Part shown: piece by piece, positions 23,401 through 37,561 of the stretch | Position numbering within the stretch: position 1 is the first letter of the stretch | Layout of the letters: the number at the start of each line of letters is the position of its first letter | DNA from: Auanema rhodensis | Lineage: Eukaryota > Nematoda > Chromadorea > Rhabditida > Rhabditidae | DNA: 64,000 bases | Assembly (NCBI GenBank): GCA_964057225.1 | Contig: OZ059898.1 | Location: 6,944,001-7,008,000, forward strand | Reading direction: 5' to 3' | Made by a program: the position numbers and the translations under genes | Notes under the pieces: model-generated | Seen by the model: only the letters and a program-made list of their open reading frames with translations | The model's database searches: none | What the model was told of the DNA's origin: nothing

Positions 23401-25784
23401 TATGAAATTAAAAAAAATTATTTTAGGCCCCGTTTGCCAATTAGTGATTCTCCACCTAACACGGGTACAATAGATGTACAAACAGTGCGTGATGAATTGT
23501 AATATTTAGAAAAAAATTGTTCCTCAGTATCTATAATTTCAGTAGTTCCAGTAGTTGTAGTAATGGAAGTCGTTTCTCATCGATGTCATCAAGTACATCA
23601 TTTGCTAATCATACGTCTCTTTCGAATGTAAACAATGAAAACAATTCTTCTGATATTCATTCTGTAATAAATACCTTGTTTGGGTCCAAAAATGAAAATT
23701 CCACATCAGAAGTAATTTATTTTTAATTTTTCTTTCAAGAATATGAAAAAAAATTACAGTCAAATCATAGAAGTCGATCTCCAACTCCTGTTATACCAGG
23801 GAATGGTCAAATAGTTTGTAAATTATGTGGAATATCTGTAAGCTGTAGAAAGTATGTTAAACTTCAATATTTAAAACTTTAAAAAATATTCTTTAGAATT
23901 ACAAATCTTTCAACTCATACTTTAAAATTACATTGTCCTATTGCATTATGGAAATGTCCTAGTGAAGGCTGCACATTTGATCATGCTGATCATGGAAGAG
24001 TAACAATTTTCATAAAATTTTAGAAAACAAATCGTTTAAATCATAGGTTCGTTCTCATATTCGTCATCAACATCCTGGAATTGATTATATACCAATTGAT
24101 AATCGTAGTAGTGAAATGGTAAAAAATGCTGAAGTATTTCTTAAACGATGTTATCCTTCTGTTGATTTTGTAAAAATAATTTACTTTATTTGTATATTAA
24201 TTATATAATTTAATAGGATACACAACATAAAAATGTAATTTATTGTACGGAGCCGATGAGTTTGATGATTGAAAAAACAAAAGAACATACAATAGATATG
24301 GGTGCTCTTTGGGAACTATTAGCCGCCAATGAAAACGGCTCTGATATGTATACGGAATGTTCAAGTTGTCGAATTTCGGTATATTTCTTCAATTCTTTGT
24401 TTTTCTTATAAATTACTTTCTTCAGATTCCTCTTAATAAACCATCAGTTGAAGATCATATTAGACAAAATCATAAAGCAGATACTCTATATCAATGTGGT
24501 ATATGTGAATATGCTAACGCAGAAGAGGTATTTATATGAAATATAAAACAAAAATATAAAATTTGTTTTTAGTGGAAAGTACGGGTTCATACAACTATTC
24601 GTCATCCGGATAAGCCTTTAGCATCTATCATTTTTAATATCCAGCATGCTAATCGCATTCAATTACTAGTTCGTAAATTATTTAGTAATATAGCAGGTAT
24701 TTTTGATTTATTACTATATTCTTTTATAATTTTAATTTTAGACAAAATGCCTGCAGACGATGTTGAAGTGTTGATAAACAGTTTTCACCTGGCTGGAGGT
24801 CCTACCGTAGCAAATGGAATATCAGAATTCATGACGGATGTTATTTCAAAGAGTACTACAGATGAAGTATACAGCATTTGTATTTGCAAAAAAATAAAAT
24901 AAAATGTTTAGAATTCTGTAATTACAATGATAAATACGAAGTCTACAATACCGGGATCACCATTATTGCCTCTTATGGAAAATCAAGAGATGGGATCTGT
25001 TGGCGAAACTGCTGTTCAAAACATGTTGTTACAAATGTTTCCCACAATGGTAAACATATACTCTAACATATTTATATAAATATAATATTAATCAACTTTA
25101 GGAAAGTTCCAACACTAATGGATCGTCTGTTCTCCGAAAATCGTCAATTCCTTCTATAAATCGTAATGAAAGAATAGTGGGAAAAGTAGAATGCAAAGTA
25201 AAATTAGCAATTTCTCGTCAGGAAGTATTAACCTTATTACAGATGTGCTCAACCACGGTGGAAACTAAACGAACAATGCTTGTTTCTCATGCTAAATCTC
25301 ACTGTACTCAACGACAGTGGCAGTGTCCACACTGTGAAACATCCGCAGCATTTCATTCGAAATTAAAGCTTCATATAGTTAACGCTCATAAGAGTGAATC
25401 AGAACCTATTGATCTTTAGTAAGAATTAAATATATAATACCATTGTACATGTTCTTTTAGTTCACCTAGCCTGGAGAACAAATGGCTCTTATTATTCAGG
25501 CAGTGTTTTCCTCAATTTTCTCAGCAATGCTTTGTTGAGGAATGGAAATTTAGAAGCAAGCAACAACAGCACTATGTTACCCAATTGGAGGAACCCATAA
25601 CTCGAAGTAAGACAATAAATAAACTCAAATCTGACACGTTATAATTCCAGATATTTTGGAAGGTTGCGAACAGCCAAGAAGGTCTTTGTTGATTGAGGAT
25701 GATCCACCGCCGCTAGATGATCTTAGCATCCTCAATATTCCCGCCACATTATTCAAAACAGAAAGTAAACAAGAAAGTTTGTAG
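20485..25784 (+). CDS. C2H2 zinc-finger protein (six CxxC...H fingers)
   Basis: Putative nuclear nucleic-acid-binding protein. The proposed first exon is only 27 nt (20485-20511, MLARKRKFQ, a basic nuclear-localisation-like start). It joins in phase 0 to 23108 across a 2.6 kb intron containing a hAT remnant. The body has a leucine-rich start, a Ser-rich stretch (SSSSCSNGSRFSSMSSSTSF), then finger-like pairs: VCKLCGISVSC...THTLKLHC, WKCPSEGCTFDH...SHIRHQH, ECSSCRISI...DHIRQNH, YQCGICEYAN...VHTTIRH, ECKMCSTTVE...SHAKSH and WQCPHCETS...LHIVNAH. The C-terminus is acidic (IEDDPPPLDDLSIL). Fingers are spread out and irregular, so RNA or protein binding is as likely as DNA binding. The 20485 start is preceded by in-frame stops, but an alternative upstream exon is possible. 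I do not recognise a specific orthologue. Confidence 0.75.
20846..20853. repeat. Left copy of the 8-bp target-site duplication (GTATGTAT)
   Basis: Identical to 21292-21299 on the other side of the element. The surrounding TACATACATGTATGTAT is repetitive, so part of the match could be chance, but length and position are exactly as expected for hAT insertion. Confidence 0.85.
20854..21291. mobile_element. hAT-family DNA transposon remnant (438 bp) in an intron
   Basis: Perfect 11-bp terminal inverted repeats: CAGGGTTGTGC at 20854-20864 and its complement at 21281-21291. The start CAGGG is typical of hAT elements. The element is flanked by an exact 8-bp duplication, GTATGTAT, which fits the hAT target preference nTnnnnAn. 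Both ends carry repeats of GCGGATCGGATC-like sequence, resembling transposase-binding subterminal repeats. The middle holds a minus-strand transposase fragment. It is too short to be autonomous, so it is an internally deleted copy. It lies in the first intron of the zinc-finger gene. Confidence 0.92.
20957..21154 (-). pseudogene. hAT transposase C-terminal fragment
   Basis: The minus-strand translation has SINKKEWDIIFDLKTLLEPI followed by SEITTKLQSHSTSIG and a stop. It resembles the W..I..L...L.P....T..LQ/S block of hAT transposases. Only about 40 residues look transposase-derived; the upstream part is low-complexity, and no catalytic region is present. It supports the family call made from the element ends. 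Confidence 0.7.
21292..21299. repeat. Right copy of the 8-bp target-site duplication (GTATGTAT)
   Basis: Abuts the last base of the right terminal inverted repeat and matches 20846-20853 exactly. Confidence 0.85.
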
Positions 25785-26034
25785 TTCATAATGCAAACTC
25801 AGGAACAATGAAGATTAAATTTAATAGAAAAATAAGTTGATAGTGCCGTACACAGACAATGAAATATTTTCATCATCATGAAGAAACAACTAATGAATTC
25901 GACAACCGGGGAAAACAACAATCGTGGATCAACACTCGTAACATGAGATAACTTAAATAAACGGTCAAAAACTAAATTAATTTAGCTAAGTTAGTCAAGG
26001 AATCCAAAATACTATGGGCTGTAGGAGATACCGT

Positions 26035-28255
26035 TTACTTTGAGATTTTGATAATGATTACAGTCATATTGTCACATCCGGTTCCATCTCCAGCGGTGGA
26101 ATCAGCCAAGCAAGTATCGCACAACTGAAATTTTGAATTAAAAAAGAAAAAGAAAAAAAAAGTGCTCACATCTTCAGAAATTTCTTTACAAGTTTTATTA
26201 TTACTAAAACCTTCTCTTACAAAGTCAACAACTTGTTGAGATTCGAGCGAATTCCTAGAAAATATAATTGAAGTTTTATTTTAATAATGAAACCCAATTA
26301 CCAAATTCCATCACAAGCAACAACTACAAAATCATCTTCAGGAGTAAGTTCTTCAACGCGAACATCGGGCATAGCGCTGAAGTTTTCAATATTTTTAAGA
26401 GGTCAACTATAAAAATCACCTGATCATTTGTTCAGCAAGTGAAAGTTCACCATTCTTCTTATAAGAATGATCTCCCAAGGCACGAGATAAATTTAATCCA
26501 CCATTAACACTATAAATTAAGTAAAGTCAATGTCTTCAGTGTATATATACCGTCCATCTTCATTAACAAAGCCTCCAGCCTTTTCAATACGATTTTTCTC
26601 AATGGTATCCTCCGGTTTATGATCAATAGATAAATCTATGGCTTTTCCATCGCGAGAAATGACAGCACGGGAATCACCAGCATTTGCAACAACAATCTAT
26701 AAATTTTGACATTACTTGATTTATAACAACTAACTTAACCTTATTCTTACTGATAAAACAGACACAAGCAGTAGTTCCAGAGTCATCGCCAGGAACATCA
26801 CCACCACCTGGGAAACAGACGGTCTAAAAAGGATTGTAATTAGATTATATAGACGAATAAAAACCTCGTAATCTTCTTCCTCGTCTTCATCATCATCATC
26901 TTCCTCTTCTTCATCAGCCAATTCCTCATTAAAGGAAGAATCAGACTCATCTTCATCATCAGATGCTTCAGCTCTAAAGAAAAATAATATAGCATCTTTC
27001 AAATACAATACGAGCAAACTCTTTGCTCAGAACTGGGTGAAGAAAACGCTTTAATCTAGTTCACTCTCAACTTCAGGCCTGACATAGCACGGTCAAGTTG
27101 ACACAAAATTGAATGAACAAATAAAACAAATTATCTTAAATTACTCACACGTCTCCCTTCTCCAGCTCTTTCTGCAATGAACTAGGCAGGGCATCTTCCT
27201 TTTCTTCTTCCCTGAAGATACAACGTTTTACATATTAATAATAATTATTATTACGTACTTTTCTTCTCCTTCCTTAACCTCTTCTTTTTCTTCTTTGGCA
27301 GGCTCTACATTTCCTACATCAGCATCGCCTCCTTGCTCAATAGGCGATTCTTCCGACTCAGCTCCTTCTTAAATTTAATTCTAAGATGTTTATTGAATAT
27401 TGTCAATACCGTCAGTTTTCAGTCTCTTCGATTTCTCCTTTTGAGCTGGAGATTTGCATTGTCTCTTTTTCTTCTTAGAATCGCTATCAATATCCTCACT
27501 TTCCTGAGCAAAAGTGCATTACAATTTATATAATACGTAGTAAAATAAGCAAACCATTGATTCATTTGCACATTCAACAAGCTTCTTAGTAAGCAGAGGA
27601 CGGTTACTAAGGACAGAGACGCCATATCTCAAAAATATATCTTGTAAATATAGACATAAGTAACTAACTTTGCGATTAATTCTTCCAATGGAAGTCTGCT
27701 TTCTTCGATAGTCTGAATGCGATCAGCCTCATCCGAACTATCATCAGATTCTTCCGGCTTTGCCTTGCCTGCCTCGCATAATTTCTGAAGAAAGCATATT
27801 TAATTCTTGAAAAAGTATTAGGGATACCTTCAACTCTTTCATAACGGGTTCAGATCGGAGTAAATCATCGAAATCAACAAAAATTTTTTGTAAAATAGAA
27901 ATAAATTCGTCGGACTTCCAAAACTCTCTGTATAATAAATAGGTAATTGAGAAATGGGAAGGAAAGAAATATTTACTTTTCTTTCACAAAATCAGGTAGA
28001 TGATCCGCCGTATATTTTGAAACTTCACTACCTCCATGCCCATCATAGACAGCAAACATACTCCAATCATCAGTTAGACCCGGAATGCAGTTATGAGCAT
28101 CCTTGCATAAAATTTCATAACAAAAATTTGAAGTGAATACATACCTCTTGGGTAGCTCTCCAACCTTGCATAGTACAAGATCCAAAAATAAGACCATTTC
28201 CCTCACCTACTTCTGTGTGCTTCTCCACATTAGGCTTATTCAGATAAGCTCCCAT
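26035..28255 (-). CDS. ppm-1.G: PPM1G-type protein phosphatase with acidic insert
   Basis: Mn/Mg-dependent Ser/Thr phosphatase of the PPM1G class, usually nuclear and linked to pre-mRNA splicing and chromatin. It starts [15 protein letters not shown], an N-myristoylation-type N-terminus. The first catalytic half has [16 protein letters not shown] and [14 protein letters not shown] long insertion follows: a Ser/Lys/Glu-rich stretch plus a highly acidic run ([16 protein letters not shown]), the hallmark of PPM1G. The second half has the ALGDHSYKK-type motif, [12 protein letters not shown] and [12 protein letters not shown], ending in KISK. It matches C. elegans F42G9.1 from memory (MGAYLNKP...DAHNC...FGVYDGHGG). 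Its start is 509 nt from the divergent lipase gene, suggesting a shared promoter region. Confidence 0.92.
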
Positions 28256-28764
28256 CTTAACTCATCATTAAAACTCGAAAATTTTCAAATGATACAGTAA
28301 TACAAAGACACAAAAGCAGCAAATTTTCAATTTGTCGTTGTAATGAAGTAATGATTCATTTATGTCATTGTTTTGGCGAACATTCGAAAAAATCAGTTGT
28401 ATTAGGATAAAGCTTCAAATTAAAAAATGACGAAAACAGTTCGAATTTCAAATCGTAATCGAGCTCGGCTATTCTCTAAAGTTTCAAACATTCAGTCATG
28501 CAATCGCTTTAGGACCATTTTATCAAAACACACTCGCGTATGCAACTCTTTATTTTCAGTGTTATTTTTCTCATTTTCAATCAAAATTTGAATAACTTAT
28601 AAAAATAACTATGAATAACTATTTTTATTCTAATATATTCAAATTAAATTAGCGATATTTGTTCATTGTTTACATTACTTATTATAACGTAGATTGTTTA
28701 TTTTTAAAAGTAGATGCCTTTTTTTGGTCACTTTGATTACAATTATTCTTAAGGAATGAGTTAG
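28256..28764. promoter_or_regulatory. Bidirectional promoter region ppm-1.G / dagl-2
   Basis: The only sequence between two divergent start codons (509 nt). A short upstream ATG-AGT-TAG immediately precedes the lipase ATG and could act as a minimal upstream ORF. No TATA box was identified with confidence. Confidence 0.5.
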
Positions 28765-31644
28765 ATGCCGTCCCTGGTTGCTTATGGACGTCGGTGGGCA
28801 ATTGCCAGTGATGATTTTGTATTCCCGGAGTTAACAGAAGCATTTGTTCGATTAGCTTGGTGAGTTGTTTAATTTACTCCTTCTTTATATGTTCGATATT
28901 CAAGGATATTCTTCGGAGTGGTGGTTTTTATTTTCCATTTTCCTTTATCATGTACAACAAAAGATATAACATTTCCTCTTCTGATTTTGCTTGTTATTAA
29001 TGGAATTACTGTTGCTCTAGGTATAAAATATTTTTAAATCTGGATAACTTGTGGTTTTCAGCCCTTCTTACCGCTGCAATTTCATCGAGAGGTACCATCC
29101 TAAATGATATTCCCAGGAAACATGTGGGAACTCTTTTGTATATTCGGTTGCCTGTGCTTATTGTTGAAGTAATATGGACAGTAATATCTTCTATTCAGGC
29201 ATTTGGTTTGTTTACTTTATAGTTTTGAGTTCTTTACTATTGTTTAGAATCACCTGATATTGACTCTGCTTGTCATTTCACTGCTATAATCAAAGTGAAT
29301 TTATTTTTCGTTGCTTAAAATTACCTGTACAATTCAGGTCACTATTGTATTAGAATGGATTCTCATCATATGCGTTATTCTGGGAGTTATAGCAGTCTTT
29401 AATCCATTGGATGAAGATGGAATGGAAGATGTATCCATGATTGCAAGAAGAGCTTGGTCACGACGGTTTCGATTAGTAAGGATTATCAAGTTATCAAAAA
29501 ACTGTTTTTATTTAGTTCAAAATACGCCAGGATGCGTTAATGAGAGCAGCTCTGGATGATATTGCCAACTTGCTGGCGTCGTTTTTCCAGGAAGGGGATG
29601 TTGTTTTCAGTGATGTAGTCGCCGGTCTTCTACTCGTTGTTCATTCCCCCACTAATGTTAATCACCCTATCAAGTCTGTTTCACCAGGTATAAATTTGGA
29701 GTTTTGATATTAGGTTTACTTGACTGTTATATTTTATAGCTCGCCCAGAGTGGATGACAGAAAAAAATGCTTTACATTTTCTTCATTTTGCAACTTGTGT
29801 TTATGGCTGGCCAACATACTTGATGCACAACTGTGGTATTCGACCTATTACTAACTTAGTTCGCAAGCTTCAATGCTGTGGACGTTTACGATGTGATCAA
29901 GTAAGCACTAAGAGTTATTTTTCATATCGGCTATTACTCTGTTGCTTTCTCCGTTTTAACATATTTGCTAATGTATTGCCTTAACTTGTGTTGTTGTCCA
30001 GGGAACTGTAACAGATTTAACGTTCGAATTGAGAAGCTTTGATGATGAACCTCCAATTGTTGACCGATCCATAAACAAGGATGATCGAAAGGTCGAGAAA
30101 CTTTTTGCATGAAATTCTTGAAGAAACCTGTTCAGTTGCCTAATATTCAGCTTTGTAACAACATCATATACTTAACGTTTTCATGGAAACATTAATATTT
30201 GTTTCTATTCAGGTTCTTGTAATAGAAGATAATTGCTGCTTCTGTAACACTGCTGCTTTTGTCCTATCTACGGAAATCAAAAACATTGATCTCTTCTTCG
30301 TATCGTTCAGAAATCGACTTTGTGAAGTAAGTGATTCTAATGAAAAAAAAAAAAAATGAATTCATCAGGTACCGTTTGTGGTCTTCGCTGATCATGACTC
30401 TAAGAGTGTGGTGGTGACAATTAGGGGCTCTTGTTCTATTATGGATTTAATTACTGACTTATGCTTAGGTATGCTGATTTAAAACTATTCACATTATTTT
30501 ATGTTCATATCGAATTTTTAGATGATGAAATTTTGTCCATTGATGTTGATAGTGATCCAGTTCTTGCTCAAGATACAACCTTGGATAATGGGGAAGTTCG
30601 AGTTCATCGAGGCATGTTACGAAGTGCCCGCTATGTTTTTGATTCATTACGGTTAGCAAGGTGTATTGTTATTAAATCAGTTCTAGCGATTTAGAAGGCA
30701 TAGGGTTCTTGAAGACATGTTTGTTTTAAATCCAACATACAAACTTGTCGTGTGTGGACATTCATTAGGTGCTGGGGTTGCCTCGTTGCTCACTTTGTTA
30801 CTAAAGTAATTTTGGGAATCGTTTTATCTGGACACTAATTGTTTATAATCTCAGACAGCAATATCCTGATATTCAATGTTTTGCTTTCTCGCCTCCTGGG
30901 TGTGTGATCAGTGAGGAAGGCTTGGCTGAAATGGAGAATCATGTTATGAGTGTTGTTGGTGGAGATGACTTTGTTTCTCGCATTTCTTATCAGGTGTTTA
31001 TCAATATAACTACAAATTCTCTTACTATTTTATTTCAGTCAATGTTTCGATTACGTGAAAAAGTTGATCTAGAACTTCGATCATGTGACAAAGCTAAATA
31101 TGAAATACTTATTCGAGGTGTTTTTAGAATGTTCTTTAAATCACCTTGGGATGTAGCTCCCTTATCTGGTGTGTCTGGTTAGTTGAATTAAATGAACTGT
31201 TTGGGTATATAAATATGTGTATTTGAAGGAACTAATGCTGATAGGGCCAATTTAATAGCGGAAACTGCTTCAACTGCCACTTATGGAAGTGCCATACAGA
31301 TTGATGAACCTCTAGATGAGCATTTCCAACAGCCTCAGTCCTCAGCTAGAATTCAGGTTACTTAGTAGTTTTGAAGTTTCCTTAACTTTTATTTCAGCTT
31401 TATGCACCAGGGAAAGTTCTTTACATCGCAAAAGAAGAGGACTCTTTACTTAAGGAATGGATCGATCCTAGGTAATATCATAATAGCATAACTATGGTCA
31501 TAGCTTTCTTCTAGATGTTTATCAGATGTTAAGTTATCTGCATCAGCCATAACTGACCACCTTCCGAAAAATTTATCAAACGTAATGGAGCAAATAGTTC
31601 ATAGCATGGAAGAGCCAGAAAGCATAATTCACATGTCGGTTTGA
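28765..31644 (+). CDS. dagl-2: Diacylglycerol lipase (DAGL family)
   Basis: Membrane serine hydrolase that cleaves diacylglycerol at sn-1 to give 2-monoacylglycerols such as 2-AG. It begins [20 protein letters not shown], the conserved DAGL N-terminus, followed by four hydrophobic helices ([60 protein letters not shown]). After WSRRF comes the lipase domain with [10 protein letters not shown] and the nucleophile elbow [14 protein letters not shown] (GxSxG). The Asp is probably in [10 protein letters not shown] and the His in ITDHLPKNL. The C-terminus is short, without the long tail of DAGL-alpha, so it is closer to the beta/dagl-2 type. It has many short introns. It is followed on the same strand, 353 nt on, by an aldehyde dehydrogenase. 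From memory the neighbours match C. elegans F42G9 (ppm-1.G, alh-11, dagl-2). Confidence 0.9.
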
Positions 31645-31997
31645 TACCGAATTTCGCGTGTCATTTGGTGCTTGATTTTCACTCATAATCTATTTTTTGG
31701 GTATACTACCACATTAATATCTACATGTACATATTATTTTCTAGATTTTTAGAGATTGGGCTAATTTTGAAATATCTATATTTTTTAAAGCTATCTGTGA
31801 TTTTTATGATTATTTATTTAATCTCTCTCACATATTTAAAATTGCTTTAAGTTTTTGATAAGCTTGGAGTTTTAGCCTTTCTTTAATATTTATAAAATTT
31901 TATTATATAAATTTTTATTCGAATTCGGTATTTTGTTCCTTATAAAATACTTTTGTGTATTTAAAAAAAGCCATGCTAATGTCTTTTCACAGCATAG
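31645..31997 (+). other. Spacer between lipase and aldehyde dehydrogenase
   Basis: AT-rich and non-coding by inspection. It should contain the lipase 3' UTR and ends in TCTTTTCACAG, a likely trans-splice acceptor just before the next ATG. Confidence 0.5.
31987..31992 (+). promoter_or_regulatory. Candidate spliced-leader acceptor before alh-11
   Basis: A pyrimidine-rich TCTTTTCACAG ends 5 nt before the ATG at 31998. With a same-strand upstream gene only 353 nt away, it fits trans-splicing of a downstream transcript. Confidence 0.45.
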
Positions 31998-33999
<2,002 letters not shown>

Positions 34000-34332
34000 G
34001 TGTAATTAGCATTCCAGCTTTCTTGCATATTATTTTTTAATGTAATAATTCACACAGTACATAAACTATTTGATTTAAGCGTTTATAAAGCTTGTCATAT
34101 GTATGACATAACCAAAAAAAACCATTTGACTTAGAACTAAAACATATAACATACTAAGTTCTGTTTGAAAAAAAAGGCCTAGTTCCGTACAATGTGAGCG
34201 AAGAGATCAATCAATAACTATTAAGCAAAACATATTCCAAATTACCAGGACTTGCGTTATTCATTATGACATAAAATACCATGAGTTAGTAGCTAACAAA
34301 AAATAATCCCAGAAAAGAAGTGAGAGATTCAG
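34000..34332. other. Convergent 3' spacer alh-11 / chimaerin
   Basis: No open frame of interest. Both genes end here, so it consists of 3' UTRs. Confidence 0.5.
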
Positions 34333-35983
34333 TTAAACGTATGGTACAACTTTATGAGTTAGAATCATAAAATGTAGCAACATATGTTGCTGTTGAGGTA
34401 GTGCTGGTATAATCCCAGTACAAAAAAGGGTTGGCGAGAAAATGGTAGCAATATTTTCAACGCTCATTTTATTGGTACTACTGTGATCAGCTACTTTTCG
34501 TAAATGATTTAATAGAGCATTTAATGTGATTGCGTTCGCTTCTGAAAGCTCTTCTAATGCTTTCCTAAAAATTCAATTGAACAAGTTACAATATTTAAAA
34601 AGTTGAGCACAAACCTGCAGGAGCGAGTTCTGTCTAAAGGAGTTCTTGCACTTGAATATGCGGTGAGCAAACTCTTATATACACTAAAGGGTACTAACTG
34701 TTGTGGCAGCAGACGAAGATACATCTTGAGCAAACCACAAACGGTATGAATATCATCAACCTGAAAGTATTGAATACTTATTGAATTCCGTGGACAACTC
34801 ATGTACCAAATGTAAGTTAACATCTTGTTGAGAGTCAAATTGTCTTCGCAGTCTTTCCATATGGTCATGAGACCCCGAAACGCGGTATATACCTTCTACA
34901 TCCAAACCCCGGCTTTCAACCTAATTTTAAAATATATTACAAAATGTTTCATTATAACACATACTTCAGATATACATTTAACTAAAACGGGGGGAATAGA
35001 AACCTGGTGTGCCAGACACAACGTTGTCAAGTCAACAGCAAACATCCGCTTAACGTATTTAGCTTCAGGTCGGCAATCCTATTACAACAAAATTAAAATG
35101 GTTTCAACAAGAAAATAAAACCTGTAATGTTCGTTCTGAACACTTTTTATGAGCAGCAAATCCACAGTCTTCACATCGAACACCCTATTGTACAAATTAT
35201 ATCAATACTACGAAATATTGCAAATAGCTTACTTGCTGTACAAGTCCCCACATGAAATTTCTACAATAATCACAATAGTGCGGCATCTTAAAGGTATGAT
35301 TACTAAAATTATGAGCTCTTGTGACCGGTTTCCTAGCAACTTCATTAGATTTAGTATATTGCATGTAAGGACTTAAATTAATTTAATTAACAGAAAATAT
35401 ATTCAGCCGTAGGTACCTTTGTTCGTAAATAGCTTCATCTGCCATTCGTTTAATATAATCAGATGCATGTTTATCCATATACATAGAAATTAATCCGTCA
35501 GCAACTAAAGATTCCATACTTTCAAATCTTTTTTCGCCTACATAGTGAGTTCCATCATAATAAAGCTAAAAACAAATAGTAAGTGTTATTTTGAGATTTT
35601 TCAAATGAACCTTGTAGTTTAAAACTCTTCCGTCGAAGAACATACATAAGGTATAAGCATCAGGACATCTTCTAGATTCACGAACTAAAAATGCCCCTTC
35701 TCCAGCTTCTTTCAACATTCGATCAGCCTATATTTTTTATTGAGAAAACAAATTATAAACGCAAAACAAAAACCTCCTCTCTGTCAATGAGACCATGAAA
35801 TTCATTTCCATATTGTTGTGGTCTAGATGATAGAGACAGTCCGCATGGCACCGGTAATGGTTTTGGAGCTCGTTCTTGTAAGAGGTACAAGTTTTGTTTC
35901 CAGTAACCTGAACAAGTGCTCAATTTGCGATAGATTCTCAAAAACAAAATACCATACGATCCTCCTCCGCTATCATCATCCAT
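34333..35983 (-). CDS. chin-1: Chimaerin-type RhoGAP (SH2-C1-RhoGAP)
   Basis: Rac-directed GTPase-activating protein, controlled by diacylglycerol through its C1 domain. Order from the N-terminus: [20 protein letters not shown]2 with GAFLVRES and [20 protein letters not shown]1 zinc domain [20 protein letters not shown] followed by [17 protein letters not shown]; RhoGAP with GIYRVSG (arginine finger), [11 protein letters not shown] and [11 protein letters not shown]. It ends THKVVPYV. Domain order and spacing are those of alpha2/beta-chimaerin. I chose ATG 35983 (MDDDSGGG). The exon continues open upstream to an acceptor at about 36013, so a longer isoform with another 5' exon is possible. 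One intron inside the RhoGAP domain happens to be nearly open. The match is C. elegans chin-1. Confidence 0.88.
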
Positions 35984-36451
35984 TGATATAATATCAAAAG
36001 ATTCTAAACTGCCCTGAAAATAAGATATACATTATTCTGCCCTTGTACAACAAGAATTCGATTAATAAAAAAATATTTATTTCAAAAAGACAAACAGCAT
36101 CATGAAGGTTTCTAAAACAAGGCAAAACCCGGTCTTTACAGAAAAAGCGGGTCTAAATCGGCTTTTCTTGAAATTGAAATTTATTTTTATAATTCGAAAC
36201 TGATTAATAAATTATAATTTACATCAATTTTTTCAACAGAATATTTTCAAGAGGAAACTGCTTGTTATAAAAACTTATTACAACAAAACCAGGAGTATAT
36301 AATTCAGATCACGTATTTTGTATTGCGTATTTGATTTCAATTGATTTCTCCATTTCTATTGATCCTTTATTTTTTTTTCGCGTGGTTCTTTATTTTTGTT
36401 TTTATTTTCTTCATCACTGTAAAATTTATTGTTTAATATTTCATTTCAGAA
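35984..36451. promoter_or_regulatory. Divergent spacer between chimaerin and MMADHC
   Basis: Under 470 nt separate the two divergent starts, so promoters probably overlap. A possible first exon of the chimaerin gene is not resolved here. Confidence 0.45.
36438..36449 (+). promoter_or_regulatory. Candidate spliced-leader acceptor before MMADHC
   Basis: ATTTCATTTCAG ends 2 nt before the ATG at 36452. This is a nematode-type acceptor with no in-frame upstream exon needed, as expected for trans-splicing. Confidence 0.5.
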
Positions 36452-37326
36452 ATGAGGACATCAGCCGTTTGTCCTCAAATGCGAATTTTCACTTCTCGCC
36501 TGAGACATTTTTCTACTCAAACTGGTGTTACTCAAGCCCCCATAATATTTGTTAAGGGAGGTCAAAGTGCTCGGGCCAATTCTTTGTTGGGTCCTGCTGA
36601 TAAGCAATTTCCATTCCCTGGTGATGTGTCGCATAGATGCACACTCGAGGATGTTGCCGTCAAGCCTGAGTTCCCCATTCTATCTGACACTCGTCACTCT
36701 ATTCATACCTTGATGTCAGCTAATAGAGTTGATGCTGATGCCACTTATTTGAATGATTTGAAGCTGAATGCTTTAGAAGAGGCTCAAGAACGCGCAGGAG
36801 ATTGGCCAATTGAACTTTCTTTGCAAGAATGCCCCCGTCTTCTCAAAAAAGACTTAAAGTACCTGTTTCCTGATCTGAAGCTTGAAAAAGTTTCTGTTAG
36901 CGTACTCAACCTTACTCAAAAGACTCAAAATGATATGTCTGCCTGGAGTCAACAGATGGAAGAAGAAAGAGAAGTCCTTACTGCTTCCTTTGTGTCTTCT
37001 GCTCAGGCGATCTGTAATACACTACGTAATTGTGGTTACTGGGCTGATTTTGTTGATCCGTCTTCCGGAAGACCATTCTTGGGACAGTACTCTAACTATG
37101 CCCTTTTTGAAACCGATGATGTGTACAAATACATGGGATTCAAGATTGAAGATTTGGGCTGTTGCAAGGTATTTAAAACAAACAAAAAATTAATTTTAAA
37201 CTTGTTCAGGTCCTTCAACATATTGCATGGGGCACTCATGCTTTTGTTGGAACATTATTCACTGATGCTCCAATGGACAGTCAAATCGTTAAAGATATTC
37301 TGGCTAAAGTAAATGAAGAAGACTAA
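36452..37326 (+). CDS. mmad-1: Cobalamin trafficking protein CblD (MMADHC)
   Basis: Adapter that directs vitamin B12 to cytosolic methionine synthase or mitochondrial methylmalonyl-CoA mutase. One long exon plus a short last exon, split by a 41-nt intron near 37170-37210, gives about 277 residues. The N-terminus (MRTSAVCPQMRIFTSRLRHF) is basic and Ser/Arg-rich, like a mitochondrial presequence. The core has GPADKQFPFPGDVSHRC, ELSLQECPRLLKKDLKYLFP, LTASFVSSAQAICNTLRN.CGYWADFVDPSSGRPFLG and DDVYKYMGFKIEDLGCCKV, all typical of MMADHC. It ends IAWGTHAFVGTLFTDAPMDS. Fewer introns than its neighbours. Confidence 0.92.
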
Positions 37327-37561
37327 ATCCTTCGACAATATTGACTGCCCTTAGTAGGCAAAGTTTCGATGGCATATATGTGTGTTTAAACGTGAAAAGA
37401 TTTCTATTTAGTATTGTAAAATTGTATAAAAGACTTTTTCGTCATAAATGAATATATTTGATATAAATGTACCCTTTTCTTGTCGTTGGTTCGGCTATAT
37501 TTTACTTATATCACAATGTTGTTTCGTATTTAGCTTTACTGATTTTAAGGTAAAACCTAAG

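Noticed and set aside
1-28255. Tandem duplication of PP2C genes
   Set aside because: The two belong to different PPM classes (PPM1A/B-like and PPM1G) with different inserts and opposite strands, 25 kb apart.
31645-31997. Possible additional exons of the lipase
   Set aside because: All frames have frequent stops and the lipase domain is already complete.
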